Assembly: GCA_032690845.1 (NCBI GenBank)
Contig: CM064424.1
Location: 34,103,462-34,167,461, forward strand
DNA: 64,000 nucleotides
Reading direction: 5' to 3'
Source: Eleusine coracana subsp. coracana
Taxonomy: Eukaryota > Streptophyta > Magnoliopsida > Poales > Poaceae
Below, in pieces: positions 13,435 to 25,723 of this stretch; position 1 is the first letter of the stretch, and each line of letters starts with the position of its first letter. A program made the position numbers and the translations under genes. The notes beneath the pieces were generated by a model that was not told where the DNA came from, ran no database searches, and was given only the letters and a program-made list of their open reading frames with translations.

Positions 13435-15745
13435 TTTTCAAAAAACTTAGCACAAAATGCTAAGGGGCTCATTGCAGCCCAGACCCGTTGAAGGGCTCAT
13501 GCAAAAACCTGGCCCCAGGACTTCGAGGGGGAGGGTGACATATTTCACAAAAACTTAGTGAAAAAATTCTAAGGGGCTCGTTGTTGCCCAGATCTGTTGA
13601 AGGGCTCACGCAAAAACCTCGCCCCAAGTACTTCGAGGGGGGAGGGTGGTGTTTTTCAAAAAACTTAGCGCAAAAAATGCTAAGGGGCTCGTTGCAGCCT
13701 AGATCTGTCGAAGGGCTCACACAAAAACCTCGCCCCCACCACTTCGAGGAGGAGGGTGGCGTTTGTCAAAAAAAACATAGCGGAAAAATGCTAAGGGCCT
13801 CGTTGTAGCCCAGACCCGTCAAAGGGCTCACGCAAAAACCTCGCCCCTAGCACTTCGAGGGGGAAGGTGGTGTTTTTCAAAAAAAACATAGCAAAAAAAA
13901 TGCTAAGGGACTCGTTGCAGCCCAGACCCGTTGAAGGGCTCACGCAAAAAACCTCGCCCCCAGCACTTCGATGGGGAGGGTGGCGTGTTTCAAAAAAACA
14001 TAGTGAAAAAATGCTAAGTGGCTCGTTGCAGCCCAGACCTGTCGAAGGGCTCACGCAAAAACCTCGCCCCCAGCACTTCGAGGGGGAGGGTGGTGTTTTT
14101 AAAAAAAAACAAAGCAAAAAAATGATATGGGGCTCGTTGCAGCCCAGACCCGTCGAAGGTCTCACGCAAAAACCTCGCCCCTAGCACTTCGAGGGGGAGG
14201 GTGGCGTTTTTCAAAAGACTTAGTGAAAAAATGATATGGGGCTCGTTGTAGCCCAGACCCGTCGAAGGACTCACGCAAAAACCTCACCCCTAGCACTTCA
14301 AGGGGGCGGGTGACATTTTTCAAAAAACCTTGACAAAAAAATTCTAAGGGGCTCGTTGCAGCCCAGACCCGTCGAAGGGCTCACGCAAAAACCTAGCCCT
14401 GAGGACTTCGAGGGGAGGGTGGCGTTTTTCAAAAAAAATTTTGCGAAAAAATTCTATGGGGCTCGTTGTAGCCCAGACCCGTCGAAGGGCTCATGCAAAA
14501 ACCTCGCCCCTAGCACTTTGAGGGTAAGGGTGGCGGCTTTCTAAAAACTTTGTGAACAAATGCTAAGGGGCTTGTTGAAGCCCAGACCCGTCGAAGGGCT
14601 CACACAAAAACCTCGCCCCTAGCACTTTGAGGGGGAGGATGGCGTTTTTCAAAAAACTTAGCAAAAAAATGCTAAGGGGCTCGTTGCAGCCCAGACCCGT
14701 CGAAGGACTCACGCAAAAACCTCACCCCTAGCACTTCAAGGGGGAGGGTGACATTTTTCAAAAAACTTAGCACAAAATGCTAAGGGGCTCATTGCAGCCC
14801 AGACCCGTTGCAGGGCTCATGCAAAAACCTGGCCCCAGGACTTCGAGGGGGAGGGTGACATATTTCACAAAAACTTAGTGAAAAAATTCTAAGGGGCTCG
14901 TTGTAGCCCAGATCTGTTGAAGGGCTCACGCAAAAACCTCGCCCCAAGTACTTCGAGGGGGGAGGGTGGTGTTTTTCAAAAAACTTAGCGCAAAAAATGC
15001 TAAGGGGCTCGTTGCAGCCTAGATCTGTCGAAGGGCTCACACAAAAACCTCGCCCCCACCACTTCGAGGAGGAGGGTGGCGTTTGTCAAAAAAAACATAG
15101 CGGAAAAATGCTAAGGGCCTCGTTGTAGCCCAGACCCGTCAAAGGGCTCACGCAAAAACCTCGCCCCTAGCACTTCGAGGGGGAAGGTGGTGTTTTTCAA
15201 AAAAAACATAGCAAAAAAAATGCTAAGGGACTCGTTGCAGCCCAGACCCGTCGAAGGGCTCACGCAAAAACCTCACCCCTAGCACTTCAAGGGGGCGGGT
15301 GACATTTTTCAAAAAACCTTGACAAAAAAATTCTAAGGGGCTCGTTGCAGCCCAGACCCGTCGAAGGGCTCACGCAAAAACCTAGCCCTGAGGACTTCGA
15401 GGGGAGGGTGGCGTTTTTCAAAAAAAATTTTGCGAAAAAATTCTATGGGGCTCGTTGTAGCCCAGACCCGTCGAAGGGCTCATGCAAAAACCTCGCCCCT
15501 AGCACTTTGAGGGTAAGGGTGGCGGCTTTCTAAAAACTTTGTGAACAAATGCTAAGGGGCTTATTGAAGCCCAGACCCGTCGAAGGGCTCACACAAAAAC
15601 CTCGCCCCTAGCACTTTGAGGGGGAGGATGACGTTTTTCAAAAAACTTAGCAAAAAAATGCTAAGGGGCTCGTTGCAGCCCAGACCCGTCGAAGGACTCA
15701 CGCAAAAACCTCACCCCTAGCACTTCAAGGGGGAGGGTGACATTT
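13435..15745. repeat. Overlapping 12- and 9-monomer duplications in the satellite
   Basis: The block at about 13,435-13,930 recurs at about 14,755-15,250 (offset 1,320 bp, 12 monomers). The block at about 14,268-14,750 recurs at about 15,257-15,745 (offset 989 bp, 9 monomers). Markers are TGACATATTTCAC, AGATCTGTTGAAGG and a TTTGCGAAAAAATTCTATGG unit. The duplicated segments interleave, as expected from successive unequal exchanges with different register shifts. Confidence 0.8.
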
Positions 15746-17359
15746 TTCAAAAAACCTTGACAAAAAAATTCTAAGGGGCTCGTTGCAGCCCAGACCCGTC
15801 GAAGGGCTCATGCAAAAACCTCGCCCCTAGCACTTCGAGGGTGAGGGTGGCGGCTTTCAAAAAACTTCGTGAACAAATGCTAAGGGGCTCGTTGCAGCCC
15901 AGACCCATTGAAGGGATCACGCAGAAACCTCGCCCCCGGCACTTCGAGGGGGAGGTTGGCGTTTTTCAAAAAAAAAACATAGCAAACAAATGCTAAGGGG
16001 CTCGTTGAAGCCCAGACCCGTCGAAGGGCTCACACAAAAACCTCGCCCCTAGCACTTTGAGGGGGAGGTGGCATTTTTCAAAAAAAAACTTCACAAAAAA
16101 AATGCTAAGGGGCTCATTGCAGCCTAGACCCGTCGAAGGGCTCACACAAAAACCTCGCCCCTAGCACTTCGACGGGGAAGGTGGTGTTTTTTAAAAAAAA
16201 TATAGCAAAAAAATGCTAAGGGACTCGTTGCAGCCCAAATATGTTGAAGGGCTCACGCAAAAACCTCGCCCCTAGCTCTTCGATGGGGAGGGTTGCGTTT
16301 TTCAAATAACTTAGCGAAAAAATACTAAGGGGCTCGTTGCAGCCCAGACCTGTCGAAGGGCTCACGCAAAAACCTCACCCCCAGCACTTCGAGGGGGAGG
16401 GTGGTGTTTGTCAAAAAAAACTTAGTGGAAAAATGCTAAGGGGCTCGTTGCAGCCCAGACCCGTCGAAGGGCTCATGCAAAAACCTCGCCCCTAGCTCTT
16501 CGATGGGCAGGATGGCATTTTTCAAAAAACTTTGCGAAAAAATACTAAGGGGCTCGTTGTAGCCCAAACCTGTTGAAGGGCTCACGCAAAAACTTCACCC
16601 CCGGCACTTCGAGGGGGGGGTGGTGTTTGTAAAAAAAACATATCAAAAAATACTAAGGGGCTCGTTGTAGCCCAGACCCGTCGAAGGTCTCACGCAAAAA
16701 CCTCGCCCCTAGCACTTCGAGGGGGAGGGTGGCGTTTTTCAAAAGACTTAGTGAAAAAATGATATGGGGCTCGTTGCAGCCCAGACCCGTCGAAGGACTC
16801 ACGCAAAAACCTCACCCCTAGCACTTCAAGGGGGAGGGTGACATTTTTCAAAAAACCTTGACAAAAAAATTCTAAGGGGCTCGTTGCAGCCCAGAACCGT
16901 CGAAGGGCTCACGCAAAAACCTAGCCCTGAGGACTTCGAGGGGAGGGTGGCGTTTTTCAAAAAAAACTTTGCGAAAAAATTCTAAGGGGCTCGTTGTAGC
17001 CCAGACCCGTCGAAGGGCTCATGCAAAAACCTCGCCCCTAGCACTTCGAGGCTGAGGGTGGCGGCTTTCAAAAAACTTCGTGAACAAATGCTAAGGGGCT
17101 CGTTGCAGCCCAGACCCATTGAAGGGATCACGCAGAAACCTCGCCTCCGACACTTCGAGGGGGAGGTTGGCGTTTTTCAAAAAAAAACATAGCAAACAAA
17201 TGCTAAGGGGCTCGTTGAAGCCCAGACCCGTCGAAGGGCTCACACAAAAACCTCGCCCCTAGCACTTTGAGGGGGAGGATGGCGTTTTTCAAAAAACTTA
17301 GCAAAAAAATGCTAAGGGGCTCGTTGCAGCCCAGACCCGTCGAAGGGCTCACGCAAAAA

Positions 17360-20300
17360 CCTGGCCCTCAGGATTTCAAGGGGAGGGTGGCGTTTTTGAA
17401 AAAAAAACTTTGAGAAAAAATGCTACGGGGCTTGTTGCAACCTAGACCCATCGAAGGGCTCATGCAAAAATCTCGCCCCTAGCACTTCGAGGGGGAGGGT
17501 GCCGTCTTTCGAAAAACTTCGTGAACATATGCTAAGGGGCTCGTTGCAGCCGAGACCCGTCGAAGGGCTCACGCAGAAACCTTGCCCCCGGCACTTCGAG
17601 GGGGAGGGTGGCGTTTTTCAATAAAAAACATAGCGAACAAATGCTAAGGGGCTCGTTGCAGCCCAGACCCGTCGAAGGGCTCACGCAAAAACCTCGCCCC
17701 TAGCACTTTGAGGGGGAGGATGGCGTTTTTCAAAAAACTTAGCAAAAAATGCTAAGGGGCTCGTTGCAGCCCAGACCCGTCGAAGGGCTCATGCAAAAAC
17801 TTGGCCCTCAGGACTTCGAGGGGGAGGGTGGCTTTTTTCAAAAAAAACTTCACAAAAAAAATGCTAAGGAGCTCATTGCAGCCCAGACCCATCGAAGGGC
17901 TCATGCAAAAATCTCGCCCCTAGCACTTCGAGGGGGAGGGTGCCGTCTTTCGAAAAACTTCGTGAACAAATGCTAAGGGGCTCGTTGCAGCCGAGACCCG
18001 TCGAAGGGCTCACGCAGAAACCTTGCCCCCGGCACTTCGAGGGGGAGGGTGGCGTTTTTCAATAAAAAACATAGCGAACAAATGCTAAGGGGCTCGTTGC
18101 AGCCCAGACCCGTCGAAGGGCTCACGCAAAAACCTCGCCCCTAGCACTTTGAGGGGGAGGATGGCGTTTTTCAAAAAACTTAGTAAAAAATGCTAAGGGG
18201 CTCGTTGCAGCCCAGACCCGTCGAAGGGCTCATGCAAAAACTTGGCCCTCAGGACTTCGAGGGGGAGGGTGGCTTTTTTCAAAAAAAACTTTATGAAAAG
18301 ATGCTAAGGGGCACATTGTAGCCCAGACCCGTCGAAGGGCTCATTCAAAAACCTCACCCCTAGCACTTCGAGGGGGAGGGTGGCATCTTTCAAAAAACTT
18401 CGCGAACAAATGCTAAGGGGCTCATTGCAGCCCAGACCCGTCGAAGGGCTCACGTAAAAACCTCACCCTCCGGCAATTAGAGGGGGAGGGTAGCGTTTTT
18501 CAAAAAAAAACATAGCAAACAAATGCTAAGGGGCTCGTTGGAGCCTAGACCCATCGAAGGGCTCACGCAAAAACCTCGCCACTAGCACTTCAATGGGGAG
18601 AATGGTGTTTTTCAAAAAAACGTAGCAAAAAAAATGCTAAGGGGCTCGTTGCAGCCCAGAACCGTCGAACAGCTCATGCAAAAACCTGGCCCCAAGACAT
18701 GGAGGAGGAGGGTGGCGTTTTTCAAAAAAACTTAGCAAAAAAATGCTAAGGGGCTCGTTGTAGCCCGAACCCGTCGAAGGGCTCACGCAAAAACCTCGCC
18801 CCAAGCACTTCGAGGGGGAGGGTGGCCTTTTTCAAAAAACTTAGCAAACAAATGCTAAGGGGCTCGTTGCAGCCCAGACCCGTCGAAGGGCTCACGCAAA
18901 AACCTCACCCCGACACGTCGAGGGGGAGGGTGGTGTTTTTTAAAAAAAACATAGCAAAAAAATGCTATGGGGCTCGTTGCATCCCAGACCCATCGAAGGG
19001 CTCACGCAAAAACCTCACCCCTAGCACTTCGAGGGGGAGGGTGGCGTTTTTCAAAAGACTTAGTGAAAAAATGCTAAGGGGCTCCTTGCAGCCCAGACTC
19101 GTCGAAGGGCTCACGCAAAAACCTAACCCCTAGCACTTCAAGGGGGAGGTTGACGTTTATCAAAAAAACTTAGCAACAAAATGCTAAGGGTCTCGTTGCA
19201 GCCCAGACCCGTCGAACAGCTCACGCAAAAACCTGGCCCTCAGGACTTCGAGGGGAAGGTGGCATTTTTCAAAAAAAACTTTGCGAAAAAATGCTAACGG
19301 GCTCGTTGCAGCCCAGACCCGTCGAAGGGCTCATGCAAAAACCTCGCACCTAGCACTTCGAGGGGGAGGGTGGCATCTTTCAAAAAACTTCGTGAACAAA
19401 TGCTAAGGGGCTCGTTGCAGCCCAGACCCGTCGAAGGGCTCACGCAGAAACCTCGCCCTCGGCACTTCAAGGGGGTGGGTGGCATTTTTCAAAAAAAAAA
19501 CATAGCGAACAAATGCTAAGGGGCTCGTTGAAGCCCAGACCCGTCGAAGGGCTCACACAAAAACCTCGCCCCTAGCACTTTGAGAGGGAGGATGGCGTTT
19601 TTAAAAAAACTTAGCAAAAAAAATGCTAAGGGGCTCGTTGCAGCCCAGACCCGTCGAAGGGCTCACGCAAAAACCTGGCCCTCAGGACTTCAAGGGGAGG
19701 GTGGCGTTTTTGAAAAAAAAACTTTGAGAAAAAATGCTACGGGGCTTGTTGCAACCTAGACCCATCGAAGGGCTCATGCAAAAATCTCGCCCCTAGCACT
19801 TCGAGGGGGAGGGTGCCGTCTTTCGAAAAACTTCGTGAACATATGCTAAGGGGCTCGTTGCAGCCGAGACCCGTCGAAGGGCTCACGCAGAAACCTTGCC
19901 CCCGGCACTTCGAGGAGGAGGGTGGCGTTTTTCAATAAAAAACATAGCGAACAAATGCTAAGGGGCTCGTTGCAGCCCAGACCCGTCGAAGGGCTCACGC
20001 AAAAACCTCGCCCCTAGCACTTTGAGGGGGAGGATGGCGTTTTTCAAAAAACTTAGCAAAAAATGCTAAGGGGCTCGTTGCAGCCCAGACCCGTCGAAGG
20101 GCTCATGCAAAAACTTGGCCCTCAGGACTTCGAGGGGGAGGGTGGCTTTTTTCAAAAAAAAAACTTCACAAAAAAAATGCTAAGGAGCTCAATGCAGCCC
20201 AGACCCATCGAAGGGCTCATGCAAAAATCTCGCCCCTAGCACTTCGAGGGGGAGGGTGTCGTCTTTCGAAAAACTTCGTGAACAAATGCTAAGGGGCTCG

Positions 20301-23040
20301 TTGCAGCCGAGACCCGTCGAAGGGCTCACGCAGAAACCTTGCCCCCGGCACTTCGAGGGGGAGGGTGGCGTTTTTCAATAAAAAACATAGCGATCAAATG
20401 CTAAGGGGCTCGTTGCAGCCCAGACCCGTCGAAGGGCTCATGCAAAAACTTGGCCCTCAGGACTTCGAGGGGGAGGGTGGCTTTTTTCAAAAAAAACTTT
20501 ATGAAAAGATGCTAAGGGGCACATTGTAGCCCAGACCCGTTGAAGGGCTCATTCAAAAACCTCACCCCTAGCACTTCGAGGGGGAGGGTGGCATCTTTCA
20601 AAAAACTTCGCGAACAAATGCTAAGGGGCTCGTTGCAGCCCAGACCCGTCGAAGGGCTCACGTAAAAACCTCACCCCCGGCACTTAGAGGGGGAGGGTAG
20701 CGTTTTTCAAAAAAAAAACATAGCAAACAAATGCTAAGGGGCTCGTTGGAGCCTAGACCCATCGAAGGGCTCACGCAAAAACCTCGCCACTAGCACTTCA
20801 ATGGGGAGAATGGTGTTTTTCAAAAAAACGTAGCAAAAAAAATGCTAAGGGGCTCGTTGCAGCCCAGAACCGTCGAACAGCTCATGCAAAAACCTGGCCC
20901 CAAGACATGGAGGAGGAGGGTGGCGTTTTTCAAAAAAACTTAGCAAAAAAATGCTAAGGGGCTCGTTGTAGCCCGAACCCGTCGAAGGGCTCACGCAAAA
21001 ACCTCGCCCCAAGCACTTCGAGGGGGAGGGTGGCCTTTTTCAAAAAACTTAGCAAACAAATGCTAAGGGGCTCGTTGCAGCCCAGACCCGTCGAAGGGCT
21101 CACGCAAAAACCTCACCCCGGCACGTCGAGGGGGAGGGTGGTGTTTTTTAAAAAAAACGTAGCAAAAATGCTATGGGGCTCGTTGCATCCCAGACCCATC
21201 GAAGGGCTCACGCAAAAACCTCACCCCTAGCACTTCAAGGGGGAGGTTGACGTTTATCAAAAAAACTTAGCAAAAAAATGCTAAGGGTCTCGTTGCAGCC
21301 CAGACCCGTCGAACAGCTCACGCAAAAACCTGGCCCTCAGGACTTCGAGGGGAGGGTGGCATTTTTCAAAAAAAACTTTGCGAAAAAATGCTAACGGGCT
21401 CGTTGCAGCCCAGACCCGTCGAAGGGCTCATGCAAAAACCTCGCCCCTAGCACTTCGAGGGGGAGGGTGGCGTCTTTCAAAAAACTTCGTGAACAAATGC
21501 TAAGGGGCTCGTTGCAGCCCAGACCCGTCGAAGGGCTCACGCAGAAACCTCGCCCCCGGCACTTCAAGGGGGTGGGTGGCATTTTTCAAAAAAAAAAAAC
21601 ATAGCGAACAAATGCTAAGGGGCTCATTGCAGCCCAGACCCATCAAAGGGCTCACGTAAAAACCTCGCCCCTAGCACTTTGAGGGGGAGGATGGCGTTTT
21701 TCAAAAAACATAGCAAAAAAATGCTAAGGGGCTTGTTGCAGCCCAGACCCATCAAAGGGCTCATGCAAAAACCTGGCCCTCAGGACTTCGAGGGGGAGGG
21801 TGGTATTTTTCAAAAAAAAACTTTGCAAAAAAATGCTAAGGGGCTCATTGCAGCCCAGACCCGTCGAAGGGCTCATGCAAAAACCTCGCCCCTAGCACTT
21901 CGAGGGTGAGGGTGGCGGCTTTCAAAAAACTTCGTGAACAAATGCTAAGGGGCTCGTTGCAGCCCAGACCCATTGAAGGGATCACGCAAAAACCTCGCCC
22001 CCGGCACTTCGAGGGGGAGGTTGGCGTTTTTCAAAAAAAAAAACATAGCAAACAAATGCTAAGGGGCTCGTTGAAGCCCAGACCCGTCGAAGGGCTCACA
22101 CAAAAACCTCACCCCTAGCACTTTGAGGGGGAAGATGGCGTTTTTCAAAAAACTTAGCAAAAAAATGCTAAGGGGCTCGTTGCAGCCCAGACCCGTCGAA
22201 GGGCTCATGCAAAAACCTGGCCCTCAGGACTTCAAGGGGAGGGTGGCGTTTTTCAAAAAAAACTTTGAGAAAAAATGCTACGGGGCTTGTTGCAACCCAG
22301 ACCCATTGAAGGGCTCATGCAAAAATCTCGCCCCTAGCACTTCGAGGGGGAGGGTGGCCTTTTTCAAAAAACATAGCAAACAAATGCTAAGGGGCTCATT
22401 GCAGCCCAGACCCGTCGAAGGGATCACGCAAAAACCTCATCCCGGCACGTCGAGGGGGAGGGTGGTGTTTTTTAAAAAAAACATAGCAAAAAAATGCTAT
22501 GGGGCTCGTTGCATCCCAGACCCATCGAAGGGCTCATGCAAAAACCTCACCCCTAGCACTTCGAGGGGGAGGGTGGCGTTTTTCAAAAGACTTAGTGAAA
22601 AAATGCTAAGGGGCTCGTTGCAGCCCAGACTCGTCGAAGGGCTCACGCAAAAACCTAACCCCTAGCACTTCAAGGGGGAGGTTGACGTTTATCAAAAAAA
22701 CTTAGCAAAAAAATGCTAAGGGTCTCGTTGCAGCCCAGACCCGTCGAACAGCTCACGCAAAAACCTGGCCCTCAGGACTTCGAGGGGAGGGTGGCATTTT
22801 TCAAAAAAAACTTTGCGAAAAAATGCTAACGGGCTCGTTGCAGCCCAGACCCGTCGAAGGGCTCATGCAAAAACCTCGCCCCTAGCACTTCGAGGGGGAG
22901 GGTGGCGTCTTTCAAAAAACTTCGTGAACAAATGCTAAGGGGCTCGTTGCAGCCCAGACCCGTCGAAGGGCTCACGCAGAAACCTCGCCCCCGGCACTTC
23001 AAGGGGGTGGGTGGCATTTTTCAAAAAAAAAAACATAGCG
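17360..23040. repeat. About 2.1-2.3 kb supermodules, two copies plus a partial third
   Basis: A module at about 17,360-19,490 recurs at about 19,675-21,590, with a partial third copy at about 22,200-23,040. Markers are TTTGAGAAAAAATGCTACGG, GAACATATGCTAAGG, CCGAACCCGTCGAAGG and GAGGTTGACGTTTATC. Offsets are about 2,314 bp at the left of the module and 2,208 bp further right, so about one monomer was lost from one copy. Inside each full module, a smaller four-monomer (440 bp) repeat is seen near 17,521/17,961 and 19,834/20,278. Confidence 0.8.
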
Positions 23041-24530
23041 AACAAATGCTAAGGGGCTCATTGCAGCCCAGACCCGTCAAAGGGCTCATGTAAAAACCTC
23101 GCCCCTAGCACTTTGAGGGGGAGGATGGCGTTTTTGAAAAAACATAGCAAAACAATGCTAAGGGGCTTGTAGCAGCCCAGACCCATCAAAGGGCTCACGC
23201 AAAAACCTGGCCCTCAGGACTTCGAGGGGGAGGGTGGTATTTTTCAAAAAAAAACTTTGCAAAAAAATGCTAAGGGGCTCAATGCAGCCCAGACCCATCG
23301 AAGGGCTCATGCAAAAACCTCGCCCCTAGCACATCGATGGGGAGGGTGGCGTCTTTCAAAAACCTTCGCGAACAAATGATAAGGGGCTCACTGCAGCCCA
23401 GACCCGTCGAAGGGCTCACGCAAAAACCTCGCCCCCGGCACTTCGAGGGGGAGGGTGGCGTTTTTCAAAAAAAACATAGCGAACAAATACTAAGGGGCTC
23501 GTTGCAGCCTAGACCCGTCGAAGGGCTCACACAAAAACCTCACCCCTAGCACTTCGAGGGGGAGGATGGCGTTTTTCAAAAAACATAGCAAAAAAATGCT
23601 AACGGGCTCGTTGCAGCCTAGACCCGCCGAAGGGCTCACACAAAAACCTCGCCCCTAGCACTTCAAGGGGGAGGGTGATGTTTTTCAAAAGACTTAGCAA
23701 AAAAATACTAAGGGACTCGTTGCAACCCAGACCCGTCGAAGGGTTCACGCACAAAAACCTGGCCCTCAGGACTTCGAGGGGGTGGGTGGCGTTTGTCAAA
23801 AAAAACTTAGAGGAAAAATGCTAAGGGCCTCGTTGCAGCCCAGACCCGTCGAAGGGCTCGTGCAAAAACCTTGTTCCCGGCACCTCCAGGGGGAGGGTAG
23901 CATTTTTCAAAAAACTTAGTGAACAAATGCTAAGGGGCTCGTTGTAGCCCATACCCGTAGAAGGGCTCACACAAAAACCTCGCCCTCGGCACTTCGAGGG
24001 GGAGGGTGGCATTTTTTTAAAAAACATAGAAAAAATGCTAAGAAGCTCGTTGCAGCCCAGACCCGTCGAAGGGCTCACGCAAAAACCTCATCCCTAGAAC
24101 ATCGAGGGGGAGGGTGGCATTTTTTTAAAAAAACATAGCGAAAAATATGCTAAGAGCTCATTGCAGCCCAGACCCGTCGATGGGCTCATGCAAAAACCTG
24201 GCCCGAGGACTTCGAGGGGGAGGGTGGCGTTTGTCAAAAAAATTTAGCAAAAAAATGCTAAGGGGCTCGTTGTAGCCCAGACCCGTCGAAGTGCTCACGC
24301 AAAAACCTTGCCCCCAGCACTTCAAGGGGGAGGGTGGCGTTTTTCAAAAAACTTATTAAAAAAAATTCTAAGGGGCTTGTTGCAACCCAGACCTTTCAAA
24401 GGACTCACACAAAAACCTCGCCCCCGGCACTTCGAGGGGGAATGTGGTGTTTTTCAAAAAAAAAACATAACAAAAAAATGCTAAGGGGCTCGTTGCAACA
24501 AGAAAATGCTAACAGGCTCACACAAAATCT

Positions 24531-25711
24531 AATTAGGACAAAGTTTAGGGCTCAGGTGCAAAAATGCCATTATCCAGGGATTTTCGGATTTCAAATAAAT
24601 CCTAAAAGGTGTGGACTAGGTCCACGGGGCTCATAGGTCTACCTGAATCTTTGGTCTATGGTCCATGGTGGACCACAAACTGACCCCTTCAGGGTCTTTT
24701 AATCCTGAGCGCAGATCAAGAGATGGACGACTGGTGAGGGGCTCAGGCGGGACGAGGTGCTGCCTGCGGTGACACGGGCGGCGGCGCCCTGCTCAGTTTG
24801 CTAGAGAAAAGCGGCGACAGCACTACAACGGTCGGATTCTCGCCACGGGAGCACGAGGAGAGAGAGGGGGATGAGGGGGTGCTCACTGAGGAGTCGCGCG
24901 GGACCTGCGATGGTCGGAAGGTGGTCGGCGGCGGAAGAGACCAGCAGCGCTCGAGGCTGCTTGTCGGGAAGGGCTCTGGGGGTTGAAGAATGGAGGGAAA
25001 AAGCACGGGGAGGAAGTGGCAGGGGAGGGTGAGGCTCGGGGTCGCTTTTATAGGGTCGGGGAGGGGGAAAACCGAGAGGGCGCAGGGGTGGCCGGAGATC
25101 AATGGCTGCCTGTGGCCATTGACGGCCATTAGCATGGGCGAGTGTGCGATTAAGGCCGGGAGTGGGGGTGCAGATGAGGCACGTCAGTTCGGGAGCTCTG
25201 GGCATCGGTTTGGGAGTTGGGGAGGCGGGGATGCGGGCGGACGACTGTTTCCCGGCGGCGATGCAAGAGAGAGAGGGTGGAGGTGGAAGATGACGCACGG
25301 GCCTGGGCGGTCAGAGAGAGGGGCGGGAGCGGTCAGAGAGAAGGTTGGCGCGCCCGGGCTTAGCAGGCCAGAACAGAGAGAGGATAGGGGAAAGAGATGG
25401 ACCGGGGGGAAGAAAATGGCCCAGAGAGGAAGAAAATTCCTTCTTCTTTTCTTTTCTAAATCCTTTTCAAAATTCTTTTCTATTTTTCTGGTTTAACTTC
25501 TAAATTAAATCTAAATCAATTTCTAGTCAAATTTTAAAACTGTTTTACATCCAAATAAAAATACCTACTGCAATACTACTTCAGCATTAATGCAACATAC
25601 AAAATATAATAATTAAAAATAATCTTTTTAGTTATAGAAAAATATTAACACCCTAATTAAAAATTAGGAAAAATTAATAATTTGCAAAATATGGAAAAAT
25701 AGGGTGTTAGA
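24531..25711 (-). repeat. Element A 3' LTR remnant, truncated at the satellite junction
   Basis: This stretch lies between the last satellite monomer and the end of A's pol. Reading along the plus strand it has a short unique part, then a GC- and GA-rich island (about 24,740-25,440), then an AT-rich end reaching GGGTGTTAGA at about 25,711. The same layout is seen in the LTRs of C and D. The part that should match A's right LTR (52,108 onward, with its CACTCAGCAAG-type block) is absent, so the outer portion is missing. A TGGTCCA/TGGACCA inverted repeat occurs near 24,662. The outermost LTR bases appear mutated. The long open frames in the GC island are compositional. Confidence 0.65.
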
Positions 25712-25723
25712 AACCTACACACC

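Larger units (their letters stand above)
1..24530. repeat. Satellite array, monomer about 110-111 bp, about 220 copies
   Basis: A head-to-tail array fills this stretch and is cut by the window's left edge. Spacing between matching points gives the period: 553 bp for 5 monomers, 1,107 for 10, 2,208 for 20. Single monomers vary by a few bases, mostly in A-runs. Each unit reads in order: a T-run/A-run junction, TTAGC or ATAGC, an A-rich loop, GCTAAGGGGCTCGTTGCAG, CCCAGACCCGTCGAAGGG, CTCACGCAAAAACCTCGCCC, and a half ending CACTTCGAGGGGGAGGGTGG. Recurrent variants are CTCATTG for CTCGTTG, AGCCT for AGCCC, and CTGGCC for CTCGCC. Because 111 is divisible by 3, long open frames occur on both strands; they shift with each A-run indel and are not genes. 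The last monomers before 24,530 are the most diverged. I do not recognise the family; it is not the about 155-bp grass centromere satellite by length. Confidence 0.97.

Noticed and set aside
13791..14165. 124-codon minus-strand frame in the satellite
   Set aside because: Same compositional artefact on the other strand; it overlaps an equally long plus-strand frame.
22123..22665. 180-codon open frame in the satellite with a repeated MLRGSLQPRPVEGLTQKP-type peptide
   Set aside because: The monomer is about 37 codons long with few stops, so open frames appear on both strands and in several registers. Frames break at A-run indels, no start or context is conserved, and both strands give equally long peptides.
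1..24530. CRISPR-like array, because short repeats recur at regular spacing
   Set aside because: There are no unique spacers; the full 110-bp unit repeats, and the surroundings are plant retrotransposons.
1..24530. Subterminal repeats of a CACTA transposon
   Set aside because: The array is far too long, no CACTA terminus or transposase is visible, and block duplications point to a true satellite.
24743..25496. Open frames of 130-168 codons on both strands right of the satellite
   Set aside because: They lie in the GC/GA-rich island of A's LTR, overlap on opposite strands, and have low-complexity G/R/S/P composition with no domain.
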